NCBI GenBank assembly: GCA_964650485.1
Contig: CAZYTX010000015.1
Span: 1-64,000 of the forward strand
DNA from: CAZYTX01 sp964650485
Lineage (GTDB): Bacteria > RBG-13-61-14 > DATKZS01
DNA: 64,000 nucleotides
Reading direction: 5' to 3'
Shown here: positions 7,038 through 16,023 of the stretch, one piece after another
Layout of the letters: each line of letters begins with the position of its first letter
Position numbering within the stretch: the stretch's first letter is position 1
Translations under genes and position numbers: made by a program
Notes under the pieces: model-generated
The model's input: the letters and a program-made list of their open reading frames with translations, nothing else
The model's database searches: none
What the model was told of the DNA's origin: nothing

Positions 7038-8267
7038 GTGGAGCGGAAAACCATTAAAGCTCTGAAAGAGCGACGGTCTATAGCCCCGGGCACGCCCCGC
7101 CAGGGGCGCAGCCCTGGGAAAGCCCTTGCTGCCGCGGTGCTGTTTGCGGTCTCGGCCTGGGGTCTGGCGTATGGCTCCGAGGGCCTGGTGAAGCGGTCCG
7201 AGATAAGCCGGGAGCTCGATCGCACCAGGCAACAGATGGAACGGGAGAGACGCGCCCTGGATGAGCTCATGGGCAGGGAGGGGCGGCTGCTTGAGAAGCT
7301 CGCGGCCTTGAAGAGGCAGCTCGCCCGCTCGCGGTCCCGGCTCTCCGATCTGGCCGCAAAAAAGCGGAACCTCGAGGAGCAGGAGAGGGAGCTGGTGCAG
7401 AAGATCAGCGATCTTGAAGCGGAGCTCGCGGAGAAAAAGCGCAGCATGGGAGAGCGTCTTTCCGCCCGCTACCGCTTCGAGAGGCGCGGGTCGCTCTCTT
7501 TCTGGCTGGGCGCGGAGAGCATCTCCGCTCTGTCCAGGCGCGCCCGCTACCTGGAGGACCTTTTCCTGGCCGATAAGAAGAAGGTGGAGTCCTATAAGAC
7601 GCTGCTGGCCGAGCTCTTTGAAACACAGGAGGAGCTCTCGGAGAAGCGGCGCGACCTCGATTCCCTGCACCGCGTCGAGCTCGAGCAGGAGAGGGCCCTT
7701 GCCAGGCAGAAGAGCTCGTATGAAGGCATGCTGCGCAAGGTGAACCTTGAGCGGGAGGCGCACGAGCAGCTCCTTGCCGAGCTTAAAAGGAGCGCGGAGC
7801 GTCTTGAGTCCCTTATCGAGGAGCTTGCAAAAGAGGGCTCCAGCGGTGGTGAGTTCGAGTCCAGGAAGGGCTCCCTGTGCTTTCCTGCCCCGGGCGAGGT
7901 GGTCTCCGAGTTCGGCAAGAAGGTGCACCCGCGCTTTTTAACCGTGACCATGCAGAAGGGCATAGAGATCGGCGCCGGAGGAGGGGCGCCGGTGAGGGCG
8001 GTGTCATCTGGCGTGGTCAGGTTCGCGGAGTGGTTCATGGGCTACGGCAACCTGGTGATCCTTGACCACGGCAACGGGTTCTACACCCTTTACGGGCACC
8101 TGGCGGAGTTCAGGTCCGGGGTAGGAGGTCGTGTCGAGCGGGGCGAGGTTATCGGGCTGGTGGGTGACACGGGCTCGCTTTCCGGGCCTTCGTTGTACTT
8201 CGAGATCAGGCGGCGGCTTACGCCCATGGACCCGGCTGAGTGGCTCGCGGACTGCGTGGAGGGATGA
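7038..8267 (+). CDS. envC: EnvC-like murein hydrolase activator (coiled coil + LytM domain)
   Basis: Periplasmic protein expected to be recruited by FtsEX and to switch on N-acetylmuramyl-L-alanine amidases. After a hydrophobic signal segment (KALAAAVLFAVSAWGLAYG) come about 230 residues of heptad-rich coiled coil, then a C-terminal M23/LytM domain. In that domain the first zinc motif is degenerate (MQKGIEI where active enzymes have H-x-G-x-D), while ILDHGNGF and LYGHL keep their histidines; loss of the H/D pair fits an activator rather than an enzyme. The start is uncertain: the frame is open back to a GTG at 6909 inside repeat copy A and passes an ATG at 6981; the GTG at 7038, just after copy B, is the first start outside the repeats. 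Third gene of the ftsE-ftsX-envC operon. Confidence 0.85.
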   Translation: MERKTIKALKERRSIAPGTPRQGRSPGKALAAAVLFAVSAWGLAYGSEGLVKRSEISRELDRTRQQMERERRALDELMGREGRLLEKLAALKRQLARSRSRLSDLAAKKRNLEEQERELVQKISDLEAELAEKKRSMGERLSARYRFERRGSLSFWLGAESISALSRRARYLEDLFLADKKKVESYKTLLAELFETQEELSEKRRDLDSLHRVELEQERALARQKSSYEGMLRKVNLEREAHEQLLAELKRSAERLESLIEELAKEGSSGGEFESRKGSLCFPAPGEVVSEFGKKVHPRFLTVTMQKGIEIGAGGGAPVRAVSSGVVRFAEWFMGYGNLVILDHGNGFYTLYGHLAEFRSGVGGRVERGEVIGLVGDTGSLSGPSLYFEIRRRLTPMDPAEWLADCVEG

Positions 8268-8406
8268 GCTACGGGCATTGACAGGGGATCTTTTGACCGA
8301 ACGTCGCCACGGCGCAACGCTGAATAATGCCTGTTGCAAAACTTAACCCCTGGGCTAATGACCGTCGGCCCATCAGTCCTTATAAGCATCATGAAGTTTC
8401 TAAAGT

Positions 8407-9420
8407 TCAGTTCCTGTTGCCTGTCTTTCTGGCGTTCATGGCCTGCTTGATCTCTTCCACCGTGGCGACCGAGGTCCCGATCTTTCCGACCACTATCCCC
8501 GCGGCCAGGTTGGCCGCCTTTGTGGCATCGAGCATGTCCATGCCCGCGACCAGGGCCACTGCCATGGCGCCCACCACCGTGTCGCCGGCGCCGGTGACGT
8601 CGTAGACCTCTCTGGCACGGGCGGGTATGTGCGCTGGCTTCTTTGTGTTCCGGAAGAGGCTCATCCCCTTCTCGCCCCTGGTTATGAGCAGTGCCTTGCA
8701 TTGCAGTCGCTTTAGAAGCATCTCTCCGGCCCTTTCCAGGTCCTCATCAGTCTCGATCCCGGTCCCGGTCATGACCGATGCCTCCTGGCTGTTGGGCGTT
8801 ATCAGGTCCACGCCCCGGTACCAGTCGGCGTGTGCGGGCTTGGGGTCCACCACCAGGAGCTTGCCTTTTTCCCTGCACAGCCCTTTGAGCCTCTCCATCA
8901 GCTTCTCGCTCACCAGCCCCTTTTGGTAGTCGGACACCACCACCGCGTCCACCGAGCCTATGGAGTCTTTTATGGACCTCCACAGCTTGTTGAAGGTGGA
9001 GGGCTTTAGCTGTCTCGGGTCCTCGCGGTCAAAGCGCACCACCTGCTGCTGGTGGGCGATGATCCTGGTTTTGACCGCGGTGGGCCTCCTTGTGCTCCTG
9101 TGCACGCAAGCGCCCCTGGCGCCGATGCGCTCGAGCTCGCGCAACACGGCCTCACCCGCGGGGTCCGTGCCCACCACCCCGGCGAGCACGGCTTTTGCCC
9201 CGAGCGCGCGCACGTTGCCCACCACGTTGGCCGCGCCGCCCAGCAGGGCCGTCTCCCTGTGCACCTCGACCACGGGCACTGGGGCCTCGGGGGATATCCT
9301 CTTTACACGTCCCCATATGAAGATGTCGTGCATGATGTCGCCCACCACCATGACCCTGGCCTTTTTGAATCGGCCCAGTGAGTCCAGGAGGCCGGCTTTG
9401 GGTTTGGGGGTTCTTTTCAT
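8407..9420 (-). CDS. rfaE1: D-glycero-beta-D-manno-heptose-7-phosphate kinase (RfaE1/HldA type)
   Basis: PfkB/ribokinase-fold kinase for the ADP-heptose pathway of LPS inner core. Seen: ARVMVVGDIMHDIFIWG at the start, LLGGAANVVGNVRALGA (substrate binding), VVSDYQKGLVS, LITPNSQEA, and the catalytic motif DVTGAGDTVVGA near the C-terminus. At 337 residues it is the kinase domain only; the adenylyltransferase domain of bifunctional HldE is absent and must be encoded elsewhere. The start is placed at the ATG at 9420, which gives the usual N-terminus; the frame extends further upstream without family similarity. Last gene of a run with the 91-residue protein and the chemoreceptor. Confidence 0.92.
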   Translation of the reverse strand: MKRTPKPKAGLLDSLGRFKKARVMVVGDIMHDIFIWGRVKRISPEAPVPVVEVHRETALLGGAANVVGNVRALGAKAVLAGVVGTDPAGEAVLRELERIGARGACVHRSTRRPTAVKTRIIAHQQQVVRFDREDPRQLKPSTFNKLWRSIKDSIGSVDAVVVSDYQKGLVSEKLMERLKGLCREKGKLLVVDPKPAHADWYRGVDLITPNSQEASVMTGTGIETDEDLERAGEMLLKRLQCKALLITRGEKGMSLFRNTKKPAHIPARAREVYDVTGAGDTVVGAMAVALVAGMDMLDATKAANLAAGIVVGKIGTSVATVEEIKQAMNARKTGNRN

Positions 9421-9428
9421 GGGGCTGG

Positions 9429-9704
9429 TCAGGGCTCTTTTCGGGAGTGGTCTTCTATAACGTGCCTGGCCGCGGGTGAGAGGTAGAGGTTTTCCAGGTC
9501 CGCGTGCCTTAGCGCGCTGGCAAAGAGCTCGAGCCTCTCGGAGGTGGAAAGCTTTGGGTCCACGAATATCACGGGCGAGCCTTTTAGCAGGGCCCACCCG
9601 CTTCTGGCCTTTGCGTCCCTTTCTTGCAGGGCGGCTTCCCTCACGGTGAACCCCGCGGCCCGTGCCGCGTGCAAGAGCTCCTCAGCCAGTCTTTGTTTGT
9701 CCAT
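9429..9704 (-). CDS. Small conserved hypothetical protein (91 aa)
   Basis: Soluble, alpha/beta-looking protein without cysteines. The central part, about residues 34-62 ([19 protein letters not shown] and the following [12 protein letters not shown]), suggests a compact domain with an invariant-looking VDP turn. I do not recognise a function. It overlaps the 3' end of the chemoreceptor gene by 23 bases and ends 8 bases before the heptose kinase, so it is probably co-transcribed with both. Confidence 0.65.
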   Translation of the reverse strand: MDKQRLAEELLHAARAAGFTVREAALQERDAKARSGWALLKGSPVIFVDPKLSTSERLELFASALRHADLENLYLSPAARHVIEDHSRKEP

Positions 9705-12339
9705 TGTTTTCCACGAAGAGCTGGAACCTTTTCACCTCGGCGTGGAGCGTCTCGCCTTCCCTTGTCAGGGCCTCGACCACCTCGGAGAGCTTCTTTGAAC
9801 TTTCCGCGCTCTGCTGGCTGACCACGTTAATCCTGTCCATGAGCTTGAGCACCTGCGAGCTTCCCTGCTTCTGGTCCTGCTGGGCCTGGTTGATGCTGTA
9901 TAGCATGTCGGTGATGTTCTCGATTGACTTGGTGATGAGCCTGGATCCCTGGAGCTGCTCCTCGGCGTTCCGTTTCACCTGCAGGGAGGCGCTCTTCATC
10001 TCCTCGGTGGACCTGTAAATCTGTGCCCCCCCCTTGGACTGCTGCTGGGTGGCCACGGATATCTGGTTTATCATCTCCGCCATCTTCTCCATGGCCTGGC
10101 TCACCTGCCTGCTGGAGTCGGTCTGCTCCCTGGTGGTCCTGGCTATTCCCTGCACCCTCTCCATGGCCAGCTTGGTGCTCTCCATGATCTTTGCAAGCGA
10201 CCCGCTGGCCTGCTCGGCCAGGTTGACCCCCTTCTCCACCGCCCTGGTGCCTTCCTCGATGGCGCCCACAGCCTGCTGCGACTCCTCCTGCACGCCCTTT
10301 ATGAGACCGTGTATCTCCCGGGTGCTTCCCGAGGTCCTCTCGGCAAGCTGCTTAATCTCGTCCGCGACCACGGCGAAGCCGCGGCCGTGCTCGCCCGCCT
10401 GGGCCGCGATGATGGCGGCGTTAAGAGCAAGCAGGTTGGTCTGGTTGGCCACGTCGTCTATCACCTGCACGATCTTGCCTATCTCGTCCGCCCTTGATCC
10501 CAGCCTCTCGATCACGTCCTGGGCCGAGTGAACCACCTCGGATATCTCGTGCATCTCCTGCCTCACCTGGGAGACGTTGTCCACGCCGCTCTCCGCGTCC
10601 TTTATCACCGACTCGCTCCACTCCGCGGTGTCCTTGGTGTTCTTCTCCACCTGCCTTATGGCCGCGTCCATCTGGGCCATGCTGGAGGCCGTGTCCTCGG
10701 ATACGCTGGAGAGCGCGCTCACGTTCTCCGCCACCTGGTCAAGGGCAGCGGTCATCTCGTTTATGGAGCTGGAGACCTCGTTTATGGACTGGTTCAGGAT
10801 GTCCACGCTCTCGTTTATCTTCTTGACCGCGGCGCTCATCTCGAACACGGACGAGGAGCTCTCCTCGGCCGAGGACGAGAGCACCTCCACGTTGTCCGCG
10901 ATCCCCTGGATGTTGGCGTCCATCTGGTTTATGGCCGTGGCCACGTCCTCCAGGGCCTGCACCTGCTGCTTGGCCCCGTCCCTCACCGACTCCGAGGCCT
11001 GCTGTATGGACCCGGTGGCCTGGTCAAGGCTTTTTGCCGCCTCCCTTATCCTTCGGATGACCCCGCCCAGCCGGCCGCTCATGTCGCGGAGGCTGAGGGC
11101 AAGGTCGCCCACCTCGTCGTTGGCGTGGAAGAACACGTCCATGTGTATCTGGCCCTCGCCCACCTCCTTGGTGAACTCGACCAGGCGGGAGATGGGGGAG
11201 GAGATGTCCGAGGCTATGGCCGCGCCCACCCCTATGCTGATAAGTGTTATCACCCCCATGAGCCCTATTGATATCCACTTGAAAGTGGAGAGCTGGCCCT
11301 TGTAGTTGCTCCAGGGGTAGCCGTACATGAGGAAGTACTCCCTGGCATGCTCGCCCTCGCCTGTCACCACACGCTTGAACACCGAGACCTCGGCCCCGAA
11401 GGGGTTGAACTCCAGGGAGACGCCGTCAGTCGAGTCCTTGGCCTTGTCCCTGCTCACGTCTATCATCACCTCGGGATAAATGTCCAGGAAGGACTGTCGC
11501 CGCAGATGCTCCTTGTATCCCTCACCGGTGTCCTCCACCAGGTAAATGTTTCGAGTGTCATCCTGCATGGCCGCAAGCTCGCTCGTGACCTCCTGCATAT
11601 AGCCCGGGTCACGGTGCAGCCTGTCCCAGTCTATGCTCTCCGCCCGCTCCCTGACCTCGGAGAGGTGCTGCTTCCCTATCCACCTTTGCAGCGCGGCCGC
11701 GGCCTGCCTGTATCCGGCCAGCTCGGCGATGAACAGGCTCAGCACCACCAGGGGTATGAGGGTGATCAAGAGGAATGACCTCAAAGGCACCCGCATGACC
11801 GAGAGCTCCTGGTCGAGCACCTCGGGGCTCCTGTGTATGATAAGCCCCACCACCGGGTCAACGATGGAGCGCCACCTGTAGAACTGGAAGATGGTTATTA
11901 TGAGGGCCGCGGCCACCACTCCGACCCAGATGGTGCCTCCATCTATGAAGCGCAGCTTGCCGTCGGTGGCCACCAGGGCGCCCAGCACCGCGCCCAGGCC
12001 ACCTGCCGCCCACGCGGCCAGCCCGAAAAGCGGCATCTTCACCGGGAAGTCCATCACCGCCTTGAGGGCCTGCTGGGCCGAGACCTCGCCCTGGGGCCCG
12101 GGCTCATGGTCGAGGAAGGCCTGCGCCACCCTCCAGCGCCTGTTCATGAGCATCACGTGGATGGCTATCATGCTGGCCGTGGGCACAAAGGCCCCGGCCA
12201 GCGCGTACCCTATGATGCCCAGTGTCACCGTGGGTATGAGTATGAGTATGTAGAGAATGAGCAGGATGATGCCCATGGTGGTGAGTATGGCAATCCAGCG
12301 GTCTATCTGCTTCTTGGCATTATCAACTACGTCGGCCAT
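9682..12339 (-). CDS. Methyl-accepting chemotaxis protein, 885 aa
   Basis: Large membrane chemoreceptor. The N-terminus has several hydrophobic segments (about 15-60, 110-160) before a longer region ending in another membrane span (about 195-220), then an extracytoplasmic sensor region (about 225-360), a membrane span (about 365-385), a HAMP domain ([20 protein letters not shown] onward) and a long coiled-coil signalling region. The hairpin tip reads [20 protein letters not shown]; the usual Glu and Arg of the NAAIEAARAGE consensus are Ile and Gln here, which is unusual at so conserved a site. A multi-span front end before the sensor is also atypical. Last residues contain no NWETF-type CheR tether. 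No other chemotaxis gene except a lone CheY-like protein (41660) is in the window. Confidence 0.93.
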   Translation of the reverse strand: MADVVDNAKKQIDRWIAILTTMGIILLILYILILIPTVTLGIIGYALAGAFVPTASMIAIHVMLMNRRWRVAQAFLDHEPGPQGEVSAQQALKAVMDFPVKMPLFGLAAWAAGGLGAVLGALVATDGKLRFIDGGTIWVGVVAAALIITIFQFYRWRSIVDPVVGLIIHRSPEVLDQELSVMRVPLRSFLLITLIPLVVLSLFIAELAGYRQAAAALQRWIGKQHLSEVRERAESIDWDRLHRDPGYMQEVTSELAAMQDDTRNIYLVEDTGEGYKEHLRRQSFLDIYPEVMIDVSRDKAKDSTDGVSLEFNPFGAEVSVFKRVVTGEGEHAREYFLMYGYPWSNYKGQLSTFKWISIGLMGVITLISIGVGAAIASDISSPISRLVEFTKEVGEGQIHMDVFFHANDEVGDLALSLRDMSGRLGGVIRRIREAAKSLDQATGSIQQASESVRDGAKQQVQALEDVATAINQMDANIQGIADNVEVLSSSAEESSSSVFEMSAAVKKINESVDILNQSINEVSSSINEMTAALDQVAENVSALSSVSEDTASSMAQMDAAIRQVEKNTKDTAEWSESVIKDAESGVDNVSQVRQEMHEISEVVHSAQDVIERLGSRADEIGKIVQVIDDVANQTNLLALNAAIIAAQAGEHGRGFAVVADEIKQLAERTSGSTREIHGLIKGVQEESQQAVGAIEEGTRAVEKGVNLAEQASGSLAKIMESTKLAMERVQGIARTTREQTDSSRQVSQAMEKMAEMINQISVATQQQSKGGAQIYRSTEEMKSASLQVKRNAEEQLQGSRLITKSIENITDMLYSINQAQQDQKQGSSQVLKLMDRINVVSQQSAESSKKLSEVVEALTREGETLHAEVKRFQLFVENNGQTKTG

Positions 12340-12351
12340 TTTCCCGGTCCT

Positions 12352-12654
12352 TTAATGAACGTGCCCTGTTTCAGGGACCCCGTCCTTTTTATCTAGTCCG
12401 AAGGGAGCATTAATCCACTGGTCGCGGCACGGTTTGCAAAGGAAGAAGGAGACCTTCTGAAAGACCTCGTCCGAGAGCTCCTGCTCGCTCTTTCGCTCAA
12501 CCTGTTTCCACATTTGCGACATCTCTTTGGGCGAGTCGGGCGGCACAAGCGCCCCGTCGAAGTCCGCCACCGCGCTTATGGTCACCGCGTAGCTGGTCTC
12601 GCCGCTGTCCAAGAGCATGCCGCAGCGGGCGCAATTCTTATTCGCATTCCCCAT
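12352..12654 (-). CDS. Small zinc-ribbon-like protein (100 aa)
   Basis: Two Cys pairs, NCARCGML near residue 8 and FLCKPCRDQW near residue 73, make a zinc ribbon likely; the 60 residues between are polar and mostly helical or loop. There is no signal peptide. It lies 12 bases upstream of the chemoreceptor start on the same strand, so the two are probably co-transcribed. Function unknown. CGGAGATGAA before the ATG is an acceptable ribosome site. Confidence 0.7.
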   Translation of the reverse strand: MGNANKNCARCGMLLDSGETSYAVTISAVADFDGALVPPDSPKEMSQMWKQVERKSEQELSDEVFQKVSFFLCKPCRDQWINAPFGLDKKDGVPETGHVH

Positions 12655-12758
12655 TTCATCTCCGCGCTTTACAACTCAGCTTTACACGAGGCTAATAATG
12701 TCCTGCCGGCTAACTATACTATAATCCAGCGCTAACAAAAAAACAAGAAAGCTTTATT

Positions 12759-12786
12759 TTGGACAGCAGTGGTCCGGGCTTATAAT
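12759..12786 (+). promoter_or_regulatory. Promoter for the AEC transporter
   Basis: TTGGAC (12759-12764), 16-base spacer, perfect TATAAT (12781-12786), about 28 bases before the ATG at 12815. The -35 is weak (or can be read one base later as TGGACA with a 15-base spacer). Confidence 0.55.
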
Positions 12787-12814
12787 GAAGAGCTTTGCAT
12801 CCGAGGGCTGATCC

Positions 12815-13747
12815 ATGCATCCGGTAATCGAGATCATAGATATAGTCTCGCCTGTTTTCCTGCTTATCGGGGTGGGCTACGCCCTTGGCTCCAGGGGGTT
12901 TATGGGGCCGGAGGCGGTCTCGGTTCTTTCCAGGCTGGTGTTTTACGTTGCCGCGCCCCCGCTGCTTTTCAGGAGCGCGGCAGGGGCGGACCTGTCCCGG
13001 GCACTTGACATGGGCTCCATCGCCTGGATAGCGCTGGTGACCGTGCTCACAGCCTCCGCCACATACGCGCTCGCGGCATGGACCAGGCCCGAGCGCCGGG
13101 GTGTGATCGCCCAGGGTGTCTTCCGCACCAACATGGTGTTCGTGGGGCTTCCGGTGATCATGAACGCCTTTGGCGAGGAGGTTCTGGGCCCGGCCGCGGT
13201 GCTCATAGGCTTCATGGTGCCGGTGTACAACCTCCTTGCCGTGCTGGTGCTCTCCCTGCCGCATAAGAGCGCGCAAGGCCCCGGGTCCCTGCTTTGGAAG
13301 ACTGCGCGCGAGGTGGTGTTGAACCCTCTCATCCTGGGCAGCGCCGGGGGCATGGTCTTCTCCGCGCTGGGCCTTGCCCTGCCCGTGTTCGCGGACCGCA
13401 CCTTCGATCTCTTGGGAAGGATAGCCATGCCGCTCGCGCTCCTGGTGGTGGGCGCCGGGCTTGACGTTCAGAGGCTGCGCACCGAGCTGAGAGCGGCCTC
13501 CCTCATCTCTTTTATCAAGCTGATAATATACCCCGCGCTTATCTATGCGGGGCTCAGGATGGCCGGGGTCTCCGGGGTGTCGCTGCAGTTCCCGGTGCTG
13601 CTCATGGCCGCGCCCACCGCGGTGGCCAGCCACATCATGGCCCGGGAGATGGGAGGCGATTCTCAGCTTTCCTCCGCGGTCGTTATCGGCGCCACCCTGA
13701 GTTCACTTTTCACCATTACCCTGTGGCTGGTGTTCTTCAGGCTCTGA
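12815..13747 (+). CDS. AEC (auxin efflux carrier) family transporter
   Basis: 310-residue inner-membrane protein with about ten hydrophobic segments arranged as two repeats of five, as in the AEC/BART superfamily. The N-terminus has the family pattern (SPVFLLIGVGYALGSRGF), and conserved polar breaks appear in FRTNMVFVGLPVIMNAFG and in LMAAPTAVASHIMAREMGG, typical transport-site helices. Bacterial members move small organic acids such as malonate or malate; the substrate is not predictable here. GAGGGCTGATCC before the ATG serves as ribosome site. The next gene starts 47 bases later. Confidence 0.88.
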   Translation: MHPVIEIIDIVSPVFLLIGVGYALGSRGFMGPEAVSVLSRLVFYVAAPPLLFRSAAGADLSRALDMGSIAWIALVTVLTASATYALAAWTRPERRGVIAQGVFRTNMVFVGLPVIMNAFGEEVLGPAAVLIGFMVPVYNLLAVLVLSLPHKSAQGPGSLLWKTAREVVLNPLILGSAGGMVFSALGLALPVFADRTFDLLGRIAMPLALLVVGAGLDVQRLRTELRAASLISFIKLIIYPALIYAGLRMAGVSGVSLQFPVLLMAAPTAVASHIMAREMGGDSQLSSAVVIGATLSSLFTITLWLVFFRL

Positions 13748-13794
13748 CCGCGAAAAGTTTTGCAGGCCGCCCGGGGTCTGCTAATCTAGAATGC

Positions 13795-15003
13795 ATGAAG
13801 CCTTTCCAGGTGCTGGTAAAGCCCGCAGCGGGCGATTGCAACCTTGCATGCGAGTACTGCTTTTACCGGAGCACCACGCCCGAGCTCTACCCCGATCAGA
13901 AAAAACACCGCATGAGCCGCGAGGTCATGGAACTGCTGGTGAAAGACCTCCTCTCCTACCGCTTTGCCGAGACCATCTTTTCATGGCAGGGAGGCGAGCC
14001 CACCCTCATGGGACTCGATTTTTTCGAGGACGTGATCCGCGCGCAGATGGACAATGGAAAGGGCGGCCAGGTGGTGGGCAACGCGCTCCAGACCAACGGC
14101 ATCCTCATAAACGACGACTGGGCCAGGTTCCTTTCCCGCTACAAGGTGGTGGTGGGACTTTCCCTGGACGGACCACGGGATGTTCACGACCGCTTTCGGA
14201 AGAGCGCGGGAGGAGGGCCTACCTTTGACCGGGTGATGGAGGCCGCGGAGGTGATGAAAAGGCGGGGCGTGGCCTTTAATATCCTCTGCGTGGTGAACCG
14301 GTATAACCAGGACCTGGGCCGCGAGGTTTTCCGGTTTTTCAAGGCCCAGGGTTTCGATTACATCCAGTTCATACCCTGCCTGGAGACGCACCCCGAGAGC
14401 TGCGAGGTCATGCCCTTCTCGGCCACGCCCGACGGGCTGGCCCGCTTCTTTTGCCGGGTGTTCGAGGAGTACGCCGCGGAGGGTTTCCCCCGGGTGTCGG
14501 AGCGCAACTTCGACGCGCTCCTCAGCATGCACGTTACAGGCAGCCCGGGTCTTTGCACCTTCGAGGACAAGTGCGGCTCCTACCTGGTGGTCGAGTACAA
14601 CGGGGACATATACCCTTGCGACTTCTTCGTGGAGGAGAAGTGGCGGCTGGGGAACCTGGGCGACAAGCGGCTGGGCGAGTTCTTCGAGCACCCCCTGATG
14701 CACAAGTTCGCCGCGGCCAAGCAGAAGGTCCCGGCCGAGTGCAGGCGGTGCAGGTGGTACGCCTGGTGCTTCGGCGGTTGTCTCAAGGACAGGCTCCCGC
14801 ACCGGGCGGATGGCCCGGGCAAGAGCCGGTTCTGCGAGTCCTACCTTGCCATGTTCGAATGCTCGCAAGAGAAGATGGAGAAGTGGGCGGAGATGGTGAG
14901 GCAAAGGGACGGTCAGGCGGAGCAGGAGGGGAAAAGGCCCGGCAGGAACGCCCCCTGCCCCTGCGGCTCCGGGAAGAAGTACAAGAAGTGCTGCGGCGCG
15001 TGA
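13795..15003 (+). CDS. Radical SAM protein, anaerobic sulfatase maturase-like, with SEC-C tail
   Basis: Radical SAM/SPASM enzyme of the anSME type, which oxidises a Ser or Cys of sulfatases to formylglycine. The SAM cluster motif is C15-x3-C19-x2-C22 (CNLACEYCFYR), followed by IFSWQGGEPTLMG and LQTNGILIN. A SPASM region with many cysteines spans about 250-350 (CTFEDKCGSY, NGDIYPCDFF, CRRCRWYAWCFGGC) and would bind two more clusters. The last 22 residues form a SEC-C zinc motif (CPCGSGKKYKKCC). The ATG at 13795 gives the standard N-terminus; the frame extends upstream into the previous gene. No sulfatase gene is in the window, so the substrate may lie elsewhere or be different. Confidence 0.88.
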   Translation: MKPFQVLVKPAAGDCNLACEYCFYRSTTPELYPDQKKHRMSREVMELLVKDLLSYRFAETIFSWQGGEPTLMGLDFFEDVIRAQMDNGKGGQVVGNALQTNGILINDDWARFLSRYKVVVGLSLDGPRDVHDRFRKSAGGGPTFDRVMEAAEVMKRRGVAFNILCVVNRYNQDLGREVFRFFKAQGFDYIQFIPCLETHPESCEVMPFSATPDGLARFFCRVFEEYAAEGFPRVSERNFDALLSMHVTGSPGLCTFEDKCGSYLVVEYNGDIYPCDFFVEEKWRLGNLGDKRLGEFFEHPLMHKFAAAKQKVPAECRRCRWYAWCFGGCLKDRLPHRADGPGKSRFCESYLAMFECSQEKMEKWAEMVRQRDGQAEQEGKRPGRNAPCPCGSGKKYKKCCGA

Positions 15004-15012
15004 GCTTCCACA

Positions 15013-16023
15013 CTATGGTTCTACGTATACCCGCTGGCGCCTGGACGGAGGGCTCTGGTTGGGCGCCGCCGCGTTGTCCACCGCGGTGATCGCGTACTCG
15101 TACTCCGCGCCGGCCCTGGCGGTCCGGTCGAGGTAACCGGTCTCTTTCAGGGGGTCGAGGAATAGCTGCTTGAAGTCGGTCTTTCCCGGCCTCCTCCTCC
15201 ATACCAGGTACCCGTCGAGGTCCGGCTCCTGGTTCATAAGCCAGGAAAGCTGAACACCCTCGCCGGTCCAGGCGGCGCTCACCCCCTTGGGCGCCGCGGG
15301 CGGGACCTTGTCCACCGGGACCACGCTGACCCGGGCCGGCGGCCCCTCCACACTCGGGTACCCGGGCGGCTGGATCATTGCCCTTATCTCGTAGAAGTAT
15401 TGGGCCCCGTTCTCGACGGGGCCGTCGGAGAAGCGGGTCGCGGCGATGGGCTCCGGGTTCACTGGATGGAAGGACTCGAGTGCCGGGCTCCCGGTCCGGT
15501 ACAGGTTATATAAGAGGCCGGGTGGTGCGCCTTCCGGGGGCCGCCATGTTACGTCCGCGTGACCGTCGCCCGGCTCGGCCGCGGGGTTCTTTGGCGCACC
15601 CGGCGGCTGCGGGTTCATGGCCTTCACCGGCCCCGCGGCCTCGCCGCTCTCCTGCTCCGCTGATACGCCCCGGACCTTGTAAAGAGCGGCCCGGCCGTGC
15701 TCCAGGGAGCAGTCGGAAAAGCGGGTCTTGTCCGTGCTTTCAATGACCATATACGAAGGCGATCCCCTGTGGCCGGGCTCCTCGGCGCGCAGCACCTGGT
15801 AGCTTGTCGCGGCCACCTTTTGCGGGGGCTTTTCCTCCGGCGCTGTCCAGGACAGCTCTACGCAACCCTCGCGCACCAGCGCGGCAAGGTCCCCGGGCCT
15901 GGCCGGCGCCGGGACCAGCGGCGGCTCCGGCAAGGCCTTCACCCCGCAGTAGCAGAGCAGGAGACCGGCCGCGCACAAAGGCGTGTATATTATAGGGTAT
16001 TGGAGGCGCTTGCCTGAGATCAT
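15013..16023 (-). CDS. Exported protein/lipoprotein with three Fn3-like domains
   Basis: 336 residues. The N-terminal hydrophobic stretch (YTPLCAAGLLLCYCG) ends in cysteines that could serve as a lipobox, so a surface or periplasmic lipoprotein is likely. About residues 40-140, 145-235 and 240-336 each look like a fibronectin type III domain (for example VELSWTAPEE, ADVTWRPPEG, VQLSWLMNQEP at the B-strand, and YLVWRRRPGKTDF). No catalytic domain is present; such proteins commonly act in binding or as scaffolds. The start overlaps the hisA stop by 4 bases (ATGA), an odd partner for a histidine gene. Confidence 0.8.
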   Translation of the reverse strand: MISGKRLQYPIIYTPLCAAGLLLCYCGVKALPEPPLVPAPARPGDLAALVREGCVELSWTAPEEKPPQKVAATSYQVLRAEEPGHRGSPSYMVIESTDKTRFSDCSLEHGRAALYKVRGVSAEQESGEAAGPVKAMNPQPPGAPKNPAAEPGDGHADVTWRPPEGAPPGLLYNLYRTGSPALESFHPVNPEPIAATRFSDGPVENGAQYFYEIRAMIQPPGYPSVEGPPARVSVVPVDKVPPAAPKGVSAAWTGEGVQLSWLMNQEPDLDGYLVWRRRPGKTDFKQLFLDPLKETGYLDRTARAGAEYEYAITAVDNAAAPNQSPPSRRQRVYVEP

